From positions 3,100,001 to 3,164,000 of the forward strand of contig NZ_JBKIWZ010000001.1 of NCBI RefSeq assembly GCF_050157905.1: a DNA stretch of 64,000 bases, written 5' to 3'. The position numbers and the translations under genes are program-made. The notes below the pieces were generated by a model. The model ran no database searches, was not told where the DNA came from, and saw nothing but the letters and a program-made list of their open reading frames with translations. This DNA comes from Pantoea sp050157905 (lineage in GTDB: Bacteria; Pseudomonadota; Gammaproteobacteria; Enterobacterales; Enterobacteriaceae). This document shows, piece after piece, positions 1-8,710 of the stretch. Numbering within the stretch: position 1 is the stretch's first letter; each line of letters begins with the position of its first letter.

Positions 1-41
1 CAAATAAAATTCTGAGTGCTGTTTTTTTCAGCGAAAAGCCG

Positions 42-893
42 CTAAAGCGCCAGTTTTTCCAGCAGCGGGAAGCCATAACGCTGTAAAACGGGCGATAATT
101 GTACAGCTTCGCTATCCAGCGCTGTGCAAAAGGCGGCATTCTGCTGCGCTGAATGCACCTCAGGCGCTTCATGCTCCAGCAGCCAGGCTGTGCGTCGGGC
201 TATTGCTGCACCGGAATCGATCAGACGCGTACCTTCCGGTAAGACCTGCTGCAGCTCTTCGCGCAGTAAAGGAAAGTGCGTACAGCCTAAAACAACCGTA
301 TCTGGTGGCTCAGCCATCCGCAGCCACGGCTGAACGATACGTCGCACTTCTTCCCGTGCAACCTGCGCACCGTGGAGCTTAGCTTCTGCCAGCTCCACCA
401 GCTCCGCCGAACCCAGCATCTCGATGTGACAGGAACCGGCAAACTGCGCCACCAGCTCATGGGTATAAGGACGGCGCACCGTCGCCCGCGTTGCCAGCAA
501 TCCCACTACGCCATTTCGCGTCAGTCGCGCAGCCGGTTTAATCGCGGGCACCACACCTACCACAGGAAACGCAAAGCGTTCCCGCAGCGCGGGCAGTGAA
601 ACGGTGCTGGCCGTGTTACAGGCGATAATGACGAGTGAAAGTGGATAGCGCTGAGTAATCGCCTCAACGATGGCCACCACCCGCTCGACAATGAACGTTT
701 CGCTTTTCTCTCCATAAGGGAAGCCAGCGTTGTCGAAGGCGTAAAGATAATGAAGATCTGGCAGGAGCTGCCGGACCTCATCATAGACAGAAAGCCCGCC
801 GACGCCGGAATCAAAGACCAGCACCGTGGGGCGTAAATCAGAAGGTGTAGCTGCCGCTGAGGTAATACTCTCGTCCTGGAGTCTGATAGCCAT
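42..893 (-). CDS. murI: glutamate racemase MurI
   Basis: Cytoplasmic enzyme that interconverts L- and D-glutamate, supplying D-Glu for peptidoglycan. The 283-residue product has the two racemase cysteine motifs, ACNTAST and GCTHFPLL, and the N-terminal VFDSGVGGLSV loop. The frame is open further upstream, but the ATG at 893 is chosen because it gives the E. coli-like N-terminus MAIRLQD and the family length of about 285. This start lies inside the 3' end of btuB, a 56-bp overlap also known in E. coli, so translation of the two is probably coupled. The stop is TAG at 42-44. In E. coli murI is followed by an rRNA operon; the window ends 41 bases after the stop, so this cannot be seen here. Confidence 0.97.
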   Translation of the reverse strand: MAIRLQDESITSAAATPSDLRPTVLVFDSGVGGLSVYDEVRQLLPDLHYLYAFDNAGFPYGEKSETFIVERVVAIVEAITQRYPLSLVIIACNTASTVSLPALRERFAFPVVGVVPAIKPAARLTRNGVVGLLATRATVRRPYTHELVAQFAGSCHIEMLGSAELVELAEAKLHGAQVAREEVRRIVQPWLRMAEPPDTVVLGCTHFPLLREELQQVLPEGTRLIDSGAAIARRTAWLLEHEAPEVHSAQQNAAFCTALDSEAVQLSPVLQRYGFPLLEKLAL

Positions 894-2718
894 ACGCTGT
901 CTCGTAATCTTTATCGAACAGGTTGGCAATTCTACCACGAACCGTGAGCTGTGAAGTGACAGGATATGAGACCGCAAGATCCCACAGGCTAACGCCGCCT
1001 GATTTCACGCGACGGCTCGGCGTGCTGTTAAAGTCAGTGTCATACCGGTCGCCCAGATAGTGATAAGTCACGGACCAGTCAAACGTGTACAGCGTCCAGT
1101 CAAGCTGATACTTCACCTGCTGCTTAGCCCGACGAAGGAGTGGCTGGTCAGTAGTGCCATCCCGCGCATCGAGATAATCGTACGAGAGCTGATGCGTCAG
1201 CGGACCGGTGTCGAATCCGGCAGTGGCTTCAATACCCTTAATGCGCGCCCGCTTAGTGTTGTAGTAGCGGAAGGTTTGCGGATCGCTATCGATCAGGTTA
1301 TCAATGTCGTTGCGATAGCCAGACACGCGCCAGTTCACCGGCCCGCTCAGCCCTTCTAAACCGCCTTCCCACTGCTTACTTTTTTCCGGATCGAGATCGC
1401 GATTGCCATAAAGCGGGCTGTAAACCTGCGACAGGTTGGGTGCTTTAAACGCGGTGCCATAAGACGCAAAGAGGCGGTAGCCGGAGATAAACTCCCACGA
1501 CGCTGCGGTCTGCCAGGTGTTATGCCAGCCGAACTGGTTGTTGTCGTCATTGCGAACCGCCCCTTCCAGCGTAATACTGCCCACCTGCTGCTGGCCAGTC
1601 AGGTAGAGACCGGTGTTGCGCTGTGCATAACCGCTGGACAGATAGTTAGTGCCCGGCTCGGTCGTCTCTTTCTGCCAGTCGACACCGGCGCTGATCGCCC
1701 CCTGCCCCACCTGTACGGTGTTACCCCACTGCAGGTTGTACTGGGTCACATCATCAAACGTGGATGCCGCGCCATAGCGGCCATTGCGTGGGTCGTAGTT
1801 GATGTCTTTGGTATGGCCATAACTGGCGATAAGCTGGGTTGAGTAAATGTCACGGTTAAAGCGTAACCCGGTGTCCCAGGTCTGGCTGTAGAGCTGCCGG
1901 GTATCCGCCAGCCCGACGATATTCGTAAAGCTCTCATCGTAACTGTAGGAACCATCGTAGGCGGTGCGGTTATCAAACCCATAGCCGCGCACAAAACCGC
2001 TCAGCTCATCGCTGAACTGATGCGTCAGGTTGCCATACAGCGTTTTGCTCATGAAGCCGTCGCGATCGTGCTGGGCCGGGCCATAGTCATTCGGATAGCC
2101 CGCCACTACATCATACCCTCGCGTATAGGTGTAGTTGCCTGCCAGCGTCAGCGTGGTCGCCTCGTCCAGCGCCTGCTGCGAAGAGCCATCGTAAGATTGA
2201 TAACCCCGGGAGCCCGCGCCCGCCGTCAGCGTGCTGCCCGGCTGCGCGCGACCGGTGATGATATTGACGACGCCGCCAATGGCATCCGAACCGTAAACCG
2301 CTGAACGTGCGCCGCGGACATATTCGATGCGCTGAACCAGCGACAAGGGGATCTGACTAAGGTCAGACGAACCACTGATGCCCGCCTGATTAAGCCGGAT
2401 GCCATCAATCAGGATCAGCACATGTCGGGATTCAGTGCCCCGGATAAACAGGGAACTCTGCTGACCCAGTCCGCCATTCTGCGCCACATCCACACCCGGC
2501 AGGCGGCGCATGACATCGGTCAGGCTTTTGGCCTGCCAGCGATCGATCTCATCACGCGTGACGACGGTTGCAGGCGCCAGCACGTCCGAAACAGGTTCTG
2601 CAAAGCGGTTGGCGGTGACGATTTGCGTTTCATCATTCGCCTGCGCATCACCGTTTTGCGCCCAGAGAGAAATCGCCGTGGCGCTCAGAGCGCACAGCGA
2701 AAGCGTTTTTTTTATCAT
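838..2718 (-). CDS. btuB: vitamin B12 TonB-dependent outer membrane receptor BtuB
   Basis: Outer membrane 22-strand barrel that takes up cobalamin using TonB energy. The 626-residue product starts with a signal peptide (MIKKTLSLCALSATAISLWA), followed by a TonB box around ETQIVTA, a plug domain with LPGVDVAQNGG and GSDAIGGVVNI, and a barrel ending in the classic C-terminal phenylalanine (SGSYTF). It is close to E. coli BtuB (614 residues) along its whole length. A cobalamin riboswitch precedes it on the same strand, so expression should fall when B12 is plentiful. Its last 56 bases overlap the start of murI. No disruption is seen. Confidence 0.97.
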   Translation of the reverse strand: MIKKTLSLCALSATAISLWAQNGDAQANDETQIVTANRFAEPVSDVLAPATVVTRDEIDRWQAKSLTDVMRRLPGVDVAQNGGLGQQSSLFIRGTESRHVLILIDGIRLNQAGISGSSDLSQIPLSLVQRIEYVRGARSAVYGSDAIGGVVNIITGRAQPGSTLTAGAGSRGYQSYDGSSQQALDEATTLTLAGNYTYTRGYDVVAGYPNDYGPAQHDRDGFMSKTLYGNLTHQFSDELSGFVRGYGFDNRTAYDGSYSYDESFTNIVGLADTRQLYSQTWDTGLRFNRDIYSTQLIASYGHTKDINYDPRNGRYGAASTFDDVTQYNLQWGNTVQVGQGAISAGVDWQKETTEPGTNYLSSGYAQRNTGLYLTGQQQVGSITLEGAVRNDDNNQFGWHNTWQTAASWEFISGYRLFASYGTAFKAPNLSQVYSPLYGNRDLDPEKSKQWEGGLEGLSGPVNWRVSGYRNDIDNLIDSDPQTFRYYNTKRARIKGIEATAGFDTGPLTHQLSYDYLDARDGTTDQPLLRRAKQQVKYQLDWTLYTFDWSVTYHYLGDRYDTDFNSTPSRRVKSGGVSLWDLAVSYPVTSQLTVRGRIANLFDKDYETAYGYQTPGREYYLSGSYTF

Positions 2719-2794
2719 TTATGAAAGCATCCATAAGACTCAGCAGGATGCCGCAGGCCGACAATCAATAGCACGCGATGATTGTACGAGTAGC

Positions 2795-2965
2795 GACGTT
2801 ACACCGGCAGGTCTTCGGGCTGGGAACCATAAGTGATGATGACTTCCCATCCCGCAGGACAGTGTCTGCAATTGCACACATCACGACATTCCTTACCGCT
2901 GCGCGTCAGCTCCAGATTTACACTGGATTCCCTATTAACTCAGGCATGAGGCCGGCTTCAGCAGT
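2795..2965 (-). promoter_or_regulatory. cobalamin (AdoCbl) riboswitch in the btuB leader
   Basis: Read on the minus strand, the btuB leader holds the conserved core of a cobalamin riboswitch: GGGAATCCAGTG (complement of 2921-2932) and a B12-box-like segment running CACTGTCCTGCGGGATGGGA (within about 2835-2866), followed by the GCCCGAAGACCTGCCGGT segment. Such leaders bind adenosylcobalamin and block ribosome access to btuB. The outer limits are approximate because I cannot fold the RNA here. The divergent trmA promoter lies just beyond it. Confidence 0.9.
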
Positions 2966-3020
2966 CTACGGAGTGGGAACAGGGAAGTCCAGATAGCCCA
3001 ATATCTTCTCGCTGCAGGAC

Positions 3021-3048
3021 TGGACATCAGCAAGTGAATGCCTACAAT
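3021..3048 (+). promoter_or_regulatory. sigma-70 promoter of trmA
   Basis: TGGACA at 3021-3026 and TACAAT at 3043-3048 are 16 bp apart. The stretch just after the -10 is GC-rich (CGCCCGC), like the discriminator of rRNA-type, stringently controlled promoters. E. coli trmA is known to be growth-rate controlled, which fits. Start-site mapping would be needed to prove it. Confidence 0.65.
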
Positions 3049-3081
3049 CGCCCGCTGGTAAGTTATTAATCAGGACTGCTC

Positions 3082-4185
3082 ATGACACCCGAACATCTCC
3101 CCATAGAAGAGTATGACGCCCAGCTGGCGGAAAAAGTCAGTCGTTTAGAGACGATGATGACGCCATTTGCGGCGCCCGACGTGGAGGTGTTCCGTTCACC
3201 GGTCAGCCACTATCGGATGCGCGCCGAATTTCGCCTGTGGCATGACGGCGATGACATCTATCACATCATCTTTGATCAGCAGACGCGCGAGCGGATCCGC
3301 GTTGATCAGTTCCCGGCGGCCAGCCAGCTAATCAATCAGCTGATGCCGAAGATGATCGCCGCGATCCGCGATAACCGCATCCTGCGTCATAAACTGTTTC
3401 AGATCGACTATCTTTCCACTCTGAGCAATCAGATTGTGATTTCGCTGCTTTATCACCGCAAGCTGGATGATGAGTGGCAGCAGGCCGCCGCGGCGCTGCG
3501 TGATCAGCTCCGCACCGAAGGGCTGGATGTGCAGCTGATTGGTCGCGCGACCAAAACCAAAATCTGTCTGGATCGCGATTACGTTGATGAGTGTCTGCCG
3601 GTGGCAGGCCGCGAGATCATTTATCGTCAGGTCGAAAACAGTTTTACCCAGCCCAATGCGGCGATGAATATTCAGATGCTGGAGTGGGCGCTGGACGTGA
3701 CACGGGATTCACAGGGCGACCTGCTGGAACTCTACTGTGGCAATGGCAACTTTTCGCTGGCGCTGGCACGCAATTTCCGCCGCGTTCTGGCCACAGAGAT
3801 CGCGAAGCCGTCTGTGGCTTCGGCTCAGTACAATATTGCGGTCAACCAGATCGATAATGTGCAGATCATTCGTATGGCGGCGGAAGAGTTTACACAGGCG
3901 ATGAACGGCGTGCGCAGCTTCAATCGTCTGGAAGGCGTTGACCTGAGCAGCTACGACTGCGAAACGATTTTCGTTGACCCGCCGCGCAGCGGACTGGACG
4001 AAGAGACGGTGAAGATGGTGCAGGCGTACCCGCGCATCCTTTATATCTCCTGCAATCCCCAGACCCTGAGCGACAATCTGCAGACGCTGGCAGAAACACA
4101 TGACGTGGCCCGGCTGGCGCTGTTCGATCAGTTCCCTTACACCCACCACATGGAATGCGGCGTGCTGCTGACGCGAAAAGCGTAA
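3082..4185 (+). CDS. trmA: tRNA (uracil-5-)-methyltransferase TrmA
   Basis: SAM-dependent enzyme that makes 5-methyluridine at position 54 of the T-loop of nearly all tRNAs. The 367-residue protein aligns along its full length with E. coli TrmA (366). The SAM motif LLELYCGNGNFSLALA, the FVDPPRSGLD motif and the catalytic nucleophile Cys324 in ISCNP are present, as is the base Glu358 in HHMECG. It is transcribed alone from a promoter at 3021-3048, divergent from btuB, and ends at a bidirectional terminator shared with yijD. Confidence 0.97.
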   Translation: MTPEHLPIEEYDAQLAEKVSRLETMMTPFAAPDVEVFRSPVSHYRMRAEFRLWHDGDDIYHIIFDQQTRERIRVDQFPAASQLINQLMPKMIAAIRDNRILRHKLFQIDYLSTLSNQIVISLLYHRKLDDEWQQAAAALRDQLRTEGLDVQLIGRATKTKICLDRDYVDECLPVAGREIIYRQVENSFTQPNAAMNIQMLEWALDVTRDSQGDLLELYCGNGNFSLALARNFRRVLATEIAKPSVASAQYNIAVNQIDNVQIIRMAAEEFTQAMNGVRSFNRLEGVDLSSYDCETIFVDPPRSGLDEETVKMVQAYPRILYISCNPQTLSDNLQTLAETHDVARLALFDQFPYTHHMECGVLLTRKA

Positions 4186-4187
4186 AT

Positions 4188-4217
4188 AAAAACGGGAACC
4201 CTGCGGTTCCCGTTTTT
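4188..4217. terminator. bidirectional intrinsic terminator between trmA and yijD
   Basis: A 13-bp perfect stem with a CTGC loop (arms 4188-4200 and 4205-4217), A-rich on one arm and T-rich on the other. It therefore works as an intrinsic terminator in both directions for the convergent trmA and yijD. Confidence 0.9.
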
Positions 4218-4227
4218 GTTATCACGC

Positions 4228-4596
4228 TTAGTGACGCTTGCGTTTAAACCGCGCCGCAATCCAGAACACCAGCGCCACCATCAGCACGGTCGGCACGAAG
4301 TTCGACCCGATATCCGGATACTCTGCCCGTACCAGTGCGCTATAGACCAGAATGCCCAGCAGGAAAAAGGCGGCCGCCAAACCTGGCATACCGTCCGGCA
4401 TATTGGTGTTGAGATAACGCTGATGCAGACACCACGCCGCCAGGCCCAGTGAAATCAGCGGAAAAATCGAAAAGGGAACAAAGGCGCTGAACAGCACCGA
4501 AAACGAGCCGTTAATCGCTAAGCCGGTAATAAAAGCCAGGGCCAGCGTACTTTTATCGCGAATACCTGGGTGGGTCATGGACGGATCCTTACTCAT
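4228..4596 (-). CDS. yijD: inner membrane protein YijD (DUF1422)
   Basis: Small inner membrane protein of 122 residues with about four hydrophobic segments and a basic C-terminus (ARFKRKRH). It matches E. coli YijD (119 residues) in conserved stretches such as RAEYPDIGSNF and CLHQRYLN. The molecular function is unknown. The ATG at 4596 overlaps the fabR stop by 4 bp (ATGA), so the two are an operon with likely translational coupling. This arrangement is the same in E. coli. Confidence 0.93.
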   Translation of the reverse strand: MSKDPSMTHPGIRDKSTLALAFITGLAINGSFSVLFSAFVPFSIFPLISLGLAAWCLHQRYLNTNMPDGMPGLAAAFFLLGILVYSALVRAEYPDIGSNFVPTVLMVALVFWIAARFKRKRH

Positions 4597-5240
4597 TGTT
4601 CTTCGGGTTTTTCCAGGGTAACCGCCAGCCGCTCCTGCTCACGGCGGTACCAGTAATAGGCGCCTTTGGCGATCATGCGCAGCTGTAGCACCAGCCGATC
4701 CTCAAGCTTACGTCGCTGCTCCGTATCAACGTCGAGTGCTTCTGCACCGGCGCTGAAAACTATCGTCACCATCGCTTCAGCCTGCGCTTCGGTAAAACTG
4801 CGCGGCATGCGATTTTCGACCTCAAGATAATCCGCCAGTTCAGCGATAAAGTGCTGAATTTCACGCGCCACTGCGGCACGAAATGCGGCAGAGGTGCCGG
4901 AACGTTCGCGCAGCAACAGACGGAAAGCGTTAGGGTTATTGCCAATAAACTCCATAAAAGTCGCTACTGACGTTTTGATGATACTGCCGCCTTTGGCGAT
5001 ACGCTGGCGCGCCTGGCGCATCAGCTGGCGCAGCATCAGCCCGCTTTCATCCACCATCGTCAGGCCAAGTTCATCGACATCTTTAAAATGACGATAAAAT
5101 GAGGTGGGTGCAATGCCGGCTTCGCGGGCAACTTCCCGCAGACTCAGGCTGGCAAAACTGCGTTCGGCGCTGAGCTGACTGAAAGCTGCTTCAATCAGTG
5201 TACGTCGTGTACGTTCTTTTTGTTGCGCTCTGACGCCCAT
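4593..5240 (-). CDS. fabR: TetR-family unsaturated fatty acid biosynthesis repressor FabR
   Basis: DNA-binding repressor of fabA and fabB that senses the unsaturated to saturated acyl-thioester ratio and so tunes membrane fluidity. The 215-residue protein has the N-terminal TetR helix-turn-helix at about residues 27-52 (SLREVAREAGIAPTSFYRHF), nearly identical to E. coli FabR, and a ligand domain with GNNPNAFRLLLRERSG. The C-terminal tail differs from E. coli, which is usual. It is first gene of fabR-yijD and divergent from sthA. Confidence 0.96.
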   Translation of the reverse strand: MGVRAQQKERTRRTLIEAAFSQLSAERSFASLSLREVAREAGIAPTSFYRHFKDVDELGLTMVDESGLMLRQLMRQARQRIAKGGSIIKTSVATFMEFIGNNPNAFRLLLRERSGTSAAFRAAVAREIQHFIAELADYLEVENRMPRSFTEAQAEAMVTIVFSAGAEALDVDTEQRRKLEDRLVLQLRMIAKGAYYWYRREQERLAVTLEKPEEQ

Positions 5241-5432
5241 TCTCTCTGCCTTTAGCGGTGTTGAGGGGGCACTATATCAAAATTTTCAGCGTACAGAGTG
5301 GCAATCTTTGTCACTGCCTGTGAACCTCACTCTTTGCCAAACTGTGATGAAAATCGCTGATAGAATTCAGAAGTGCGCGACGGGATGTTAGAATCTCGTT
5401 GTAAAAATGTATAAATAATAGGACGTGTCGGT

Positions 5433-6833
5433 ATGCAAAAGTCTTACGATTACGATGCCATTGTGATTGGCTCAGGGCCCGGCGGTGAAGGTGCGGCGAT
5501 GGGGCTGGTAAAACAGGGAGCGCGCATCGCCGTGATCGAACGCTACCACAATATCGGTGGCGGTTGTACGCACTGGGGCACCATCCCCTCCAAAGCCCTT
5601 CGCCACGCCGTCAGCCGTATTATCGAATTTAACCAGAATCCGCTCTATAGCGATCACACCCGTCTGCTTCGCTCTTCCTTTGCTGACATCCTCAACCACA
5701 CGGAAAACGTGATCAGTCAGCAGACAGCCATGCGTCAGGGCTTCTATGAGCGCAACCGCTGCGAGCTTTATCAGGGCGATGCGCATTTCGTGGATGCCAA
5801 TACAATTGAGATTGAGCAGCCGGATGGCACCCGCGAAACGCTGACGGCAGAGAAGTTTGTCATCGCCTGTGGCTCGCGCCCTTATCATCCTGATGATGTC
5901 GACTTCACCCATCCGCGCGTTTACGACTCCGACTCGATTCTTAATCTGCACCATGAACCCGGCCACGTCATTATTTACGGCGCGGGGGTGATTGGCTGTG
6001 AATATGCCTCCATTTTCCGTGGCCTGAACGTCAAGGTTGACCTGATCAACACCCGCGATCGCCTGCTGGCGTTCCTGGATCAGGAGATGTCTGACTCGCT
6101 CTCGTATCACTTCTGGAACAGCGGTGTGGTCATTCGTCACAACGAAGAGTTCGAAAAGATCGAAGGCGTGGAAGATGGCGTGATTATGCACCTGAAGTCG
6201 GGCAAAAAAGTGAAGGCGGACTGCCTGCTGTACGCCAATGGCCGTACCGGCAACACCGACTCGCTGTCGCTGGAGAACGTGGGTCTGGAAGCCGATGGCC
6301 GTGGCCTGCTGAAAGTGAACAGCATGTATCAGACCGCGCAGCCGCACATTTACGCCGTGGGTGACGTAATTGGCTACCCGAGCCTGGCGTCTGCCGCCTA
6401 CGACCAGGGACGCATTGCCGCGCAGGCGATCATCAAAGGGGAAGCGTCAGCGCACCTGATCGAAGATATCCCGACCGGGATTTATACCATTCCTGAGATC
6501 AGCTCTGTGGGGAAAACCGAGCAGCAGCTGACGGCGATGAAGGTGCCGTATGAAGTGGGCCGCGCGCAGTTTAAACATCTGGCGCGCGCGCAGATCGTGG
6601 GAATGAACGTCGGCAGCCTGAAGATTCTCTTCCACCGTGAAACCAAAGAGATTCTGGGGATCCACTGTTTTGGCGAACGTGCCGCTGAGATTATTCACAT
6701 TGGTCAGGCGATCATGGAGCAAAAAAATGGTGGCAACACGATTGAGTATTTCGTGAATACCACCTTTAACTATCCGACTATGGCCGAAGCCTATCGCGTC
6801 GCCGCGTTAAACGGCTTAAACCGCCTGTTTTAA
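5433..6833 (+). CDS. sthA: soluble pyridine nucleotide transhydrogenase SthA (UdhA)
   Basis: Cytosolic FAD enzyme that moves reducing equivalents between NADPH and NAD+, mainly draining excess NADPH. The 466-residue length equals E. coli SthA. The FAD-binding GSGPGGEG motif is at residues 13-20 and a second dinucleotide fold begins at YGAGVIGCEYAS. The segment GGGCTHWGTIPSKAL lacks the paired redox cysteines of the related disulfide reductases, as expected for this family. The 3' end overlaps the 3' end of convergent oxyR by 18 bp. It is divergent from fabR, with a 192-bp gap between. Confidence 0.97.
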   Translation: MQKSYDYDAIVIGSGPGGEGAAMGLVKQGARIAVIERYHNIGGGCTHWGTIPSKALRHAVSRIIEFNQNPLYSDHTRLLRSSFADILNHTENVISQQTAMRQGFYERNRCELYQGDAHFVDANTIEIEQPDGTRETLTAEKFVIACGSRPYHPDDVDFTHPRVYDSDSILNLHHEPGHVIIYGAGVIGCEYASIFRGLNVKVDLINTRDRLLAFLDQEMSDSLSYHFWNSGVVIRHNEEFEKIEGVEDGVIMHLKSGKKVKADCLLYANGRTGNTDSLSLENVGLEADGRGLLKVNSMYQTAQPHIYAVGDVIGYPSLASAAYDQGRIAAQAIIKGEASAHLIEDIPTGIYTIPEISSVGKTEQQLTAMKVPYEVGRAQFKHLARAQIVGMNVGSLKILFHRETKEILGIHCFGERAAEIIHIGQAIMEQKNGGNTIEYFVNTTFNYPTMAEAYRVAALNGLNRLF

Positions 6834-7733
6834 GGTCGCGTCGAAATAGTGTTCCATGTGGGTTTTGATCGCCTCTGCCAGCTGTTCATAACGGCTGCGC
6901 AGAGGGGAACCCGGACGGTAAACCAGCGCGATCGTCCGCTTGGGCACCGGCTTGTAGCAGGGAAGATAGCAGACGCCATCCCGGATGCGTTCCGGCGGAA
7001 CGGCCAGCGCCGGTAACAGCGTGATGCCACTGCCCGCCGCCACCATGTTACGCAGTGTCTCAAGGCTGGTTGCGCGGAAATGGGTATCTTCATCTGCTCC
7101 TGCCTCAAAGCAGAAGCCCATCGCCTGATCGCGCAGGCAGTGGCCGTCTTCCAGCATCAGCAGTTTTTCACCGGCCAGATCGGACATCGGCACCCGGTCG
7201 CGATCACACCACGGGTGATCGGCATAGACGGCCAGCTTCATCGGCTCGTCAAACAGCGGCACTTCGATAAAGGCCTCGCTCTCTTTGACCAGCGCGACAA
7301 TGGCACAGTCCAGCTTGCCGCTGTCGAGTTGCGCCAGCAGCTGCAGCGTCTGCGCTTCGTGCAGATACATCTCCAGTTTCGGGAACGTCTGGTGCAGCGT
7401 CGGGATAATCTGGGGCAGCAGGTAGGGCGCGGTCGTCGGGATCAGACCGATATGCAGCGGGCCGGACATCGCCTCGCCTTGCTGACTGGCCATCTCTTTC
7501 AGCACTTTCACTTCCCGTAGCACCGTGCGCGCCTGATCCACCAGCAGCAGACCCGCCTGAGTGAACAGCACCTTACGACTGGTGCGCTCCAGCAGCATCA
7601 CGCCCAGCTCATCTTCCAGTTTACGGATCTGCCCGCTTAGCGTGGGCTGACTGACATGACAGGCATCCGCAGCACGACGAAAGTGACGGTGTTCAGCAAG
7701 CGAAACCAGATATTCAAGATCACGGATATTCAT
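6816..7733 (-). CDS. oxyR: LysR-family hydrogen peroxide sensor OxyR
   Basis: Transcription factor that turns on peroxide defence genes when two cysteines form a disulfide. The start at 7733 gives MNIRDLEYLV and the E. coli length of 305 residues; the longer open frame upstream has no family counterpart. The helix-turn-helix lies in about residues 16-37 (HFRRAADACHVSQPTLSGQI). The redox pair is present in GHCLRDQAMGFCFEAG, corresponding to Cys199 and Cys208. It is divergent from a peroxiredoxin-glutaredoxin fusion gene that it very likely controls. Its last 18 bp overlap sthA tail to tail. Confidence 0.97.
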   Translation of the reverse strand: MNIRDLEYLVSLAEHRHFRRAADACHVSQPTLSGQIRKLEDELGVMLLERTSRKVLFTQAGLLLVDQARTVLREVKVLKEMASQQGEAMSGPLHIGLIPTTAPYLLPQIIPTLHQTFPKLEMYLHEAQTLQLLAQLDSGKLDCAIVALVKESEAFIEVPLFDEPMKLAVYADHPWCDRDRVPMSDLAGEKLLMLEDGHCLRDQAMGFCFEAGADEDTHFRATSLETLRNMVAAGSGITLLPALAVPPERIRDGVCYLPCYKPVPKRTIALVYRPGSPLRSRYEQLAEAIKTHMEHYFDATLKQAV

Positions 7734-7857
7734 TATTACCCTCCAGACCACGATAGCCCGTGGCGATAGATAGAATAGCAATGAACGATTGGCCCTATCA
7801 AGAGTGGTTGGGAATAATGCGCGCATCAAATGGAACGTAGTTGATCAGGAGTCGTAA
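7734..7857. promoter_or_regulatory. divergent oxyR / peroxiredoxin control region with OxyR-like half sites
   Basis: The 124-bp gap holds ATAG at 7753, 7766 and 7775 and CTAT at 7795, the building blocks of OxyR sites, though not in a perfect consensus layout. A candidate promoter for the rightward gene is TTGGCC (7789-7794) and AATAAT (7813-7818), 18 bp apart, with the half sites upstream of its -35. OxyR autorepression and activation of the fusion gene are inferred. No OxyS-like RNA is recognisable here. Confidence 0.55.
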
Positions 7858-8592
7858 ATGTTTGCAGGTCAGGAAGGTAAAGCTGTCCCATCAGTGACTT
7901 TTCACACACGCCAGGGCGACCGCTGGGTCGATGTCACCACCGACGCGCTGTTTAAAGATAAAACGGTTATCGTGTTCTCACTGCCGGGGGCGTTTACACC
8001 CACCTGCTCATCCACCCATCTGCCGCGTTACAACGAATTAGCGGGACAGTTTACCCGCCTGGGCGTGGACAGCATCCTCTGCGTTTCAGTGAATGACACC
8101 TTTGTGATGAACGCCTGGAAAGCGGAACAGCGCGCCGACAACATCACCTTTATTCCTGATGGCAACGGTGAGTTTACCCGCGGAATGGAGATGCTGGTGG
8201 AAAAAGCCGACCTCGGCTTTGGCCCCCGCTCATGGCGCTACTCCATGCTGGTGCGTAACGGTGTGGTAGAGAAAATGTTTGTGGAGCCGAATCAGCCTGG
8301 CGACCCGTTCGAAGTGTCTGATGCGGACACCATGCTGCGCTACCTGGATCCGGCCTGTAAAGCTCAGGAGTCCGTTGCTATTTTTACCAAACCTGGCTGC
8401 GCCTTCTGCATTCAGGCAAAACAGATGCTGGTCGATCAGGGAATTCAGTACGAAGAGATTGTGCTGGGCCAGGATGCGACAACGGTCAGTCTGCGTGCCG
8501 TAACCGGTCGCGCAACAGTGCCGCAAATCTTCATCGGTGGTCGTCACATTGGCGGGAGTGAGGATCTGCAGCAATACTTGCTGTCAGCGTAA
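7858..8592 (+). CDS. hybrid peroxiredoxin-glutaredoxin (Prx5-Grx fusion)
   Basis: Glutathione-dependent peroxidase in which a peroxiredoxin-5 domain (about residues 1-165) is fused to a glutaredoxin domain (about 172-244). The peroxidatic Cys50 is seen in PGAFTPTC and the glutaredoxin pair Cys181/Cys184 in KPGCAFCIQAK. The cis-proline TVPQIFI and GGSEDL follow. This is the layout of Haemophilus influenzae PGdx, in which the glutaredoxin part reduces the peroxiredoxin part using glutathione. The gene is monocistronic, reads away from oxyR, and ends at a strong terminator at 8674-8700. OxyR control is an inference from position. No matching symbol is firmly established, so none is given. Confidence 0.93.
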   Translation: MFAGQEGKAVPSVTFHTRQGDRWVDVTTDALFKDKTVIVFSLPGAFTPTCSSTHLPRYNELAGQFTRLGVDSILCVSVNDTFVMNAWKAEQRADNITFIPDGNGEFTRGMEMLVEKADLGFGPRSWRYSMLVRNGVVEKMFVEPNQPGDPFEVSDADTMLRYLDPACKAQESVAIFTKPGCAFCIQAKQMLVDQGIQYEEIVLGQDATTVSLRAVTGRATVPQIFIGGRHIGGSEDLQQYLLSA

Positions 8593-8673
8593 AAAATCTG
8601 AGGGTCAGCCGGGAGAGCTGGCGCTCTGATGATGTGCCTATAAAAAAAGTAGTCGTTCTGAAGCTAGAGGTTG

Positions 8674-8700
8674 GCGGGCATCTGACATGCCCGCTTTTTT
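8674..8700 (+). terminator. intrinsic terminator after the Prx-Grx gene
   Basis: Stem GCGGGCAT / ATGCCCGC (8674-8681 with 8687-8694), loop CTGAC, followed by a run of T. It lies 80 bp after the stop and just before the convergent argH stop. Confidence 0.88.
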
Positions 8701-8710
8701 TATCTGCAGA

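Noticed and set aside
7734..7857. An OxyS small RNA beside oxyR
   Set aside because: The gap is fully used by the divergent promoter region of a protein gene and has no OxyS-like stem-loops or terminator.
8593..8673. Small ORF at 8634-8822 after the Prx-Grx gene
   Set aside because: It runs through the terminator and antisense into argH, with no ribosome site or similarity.
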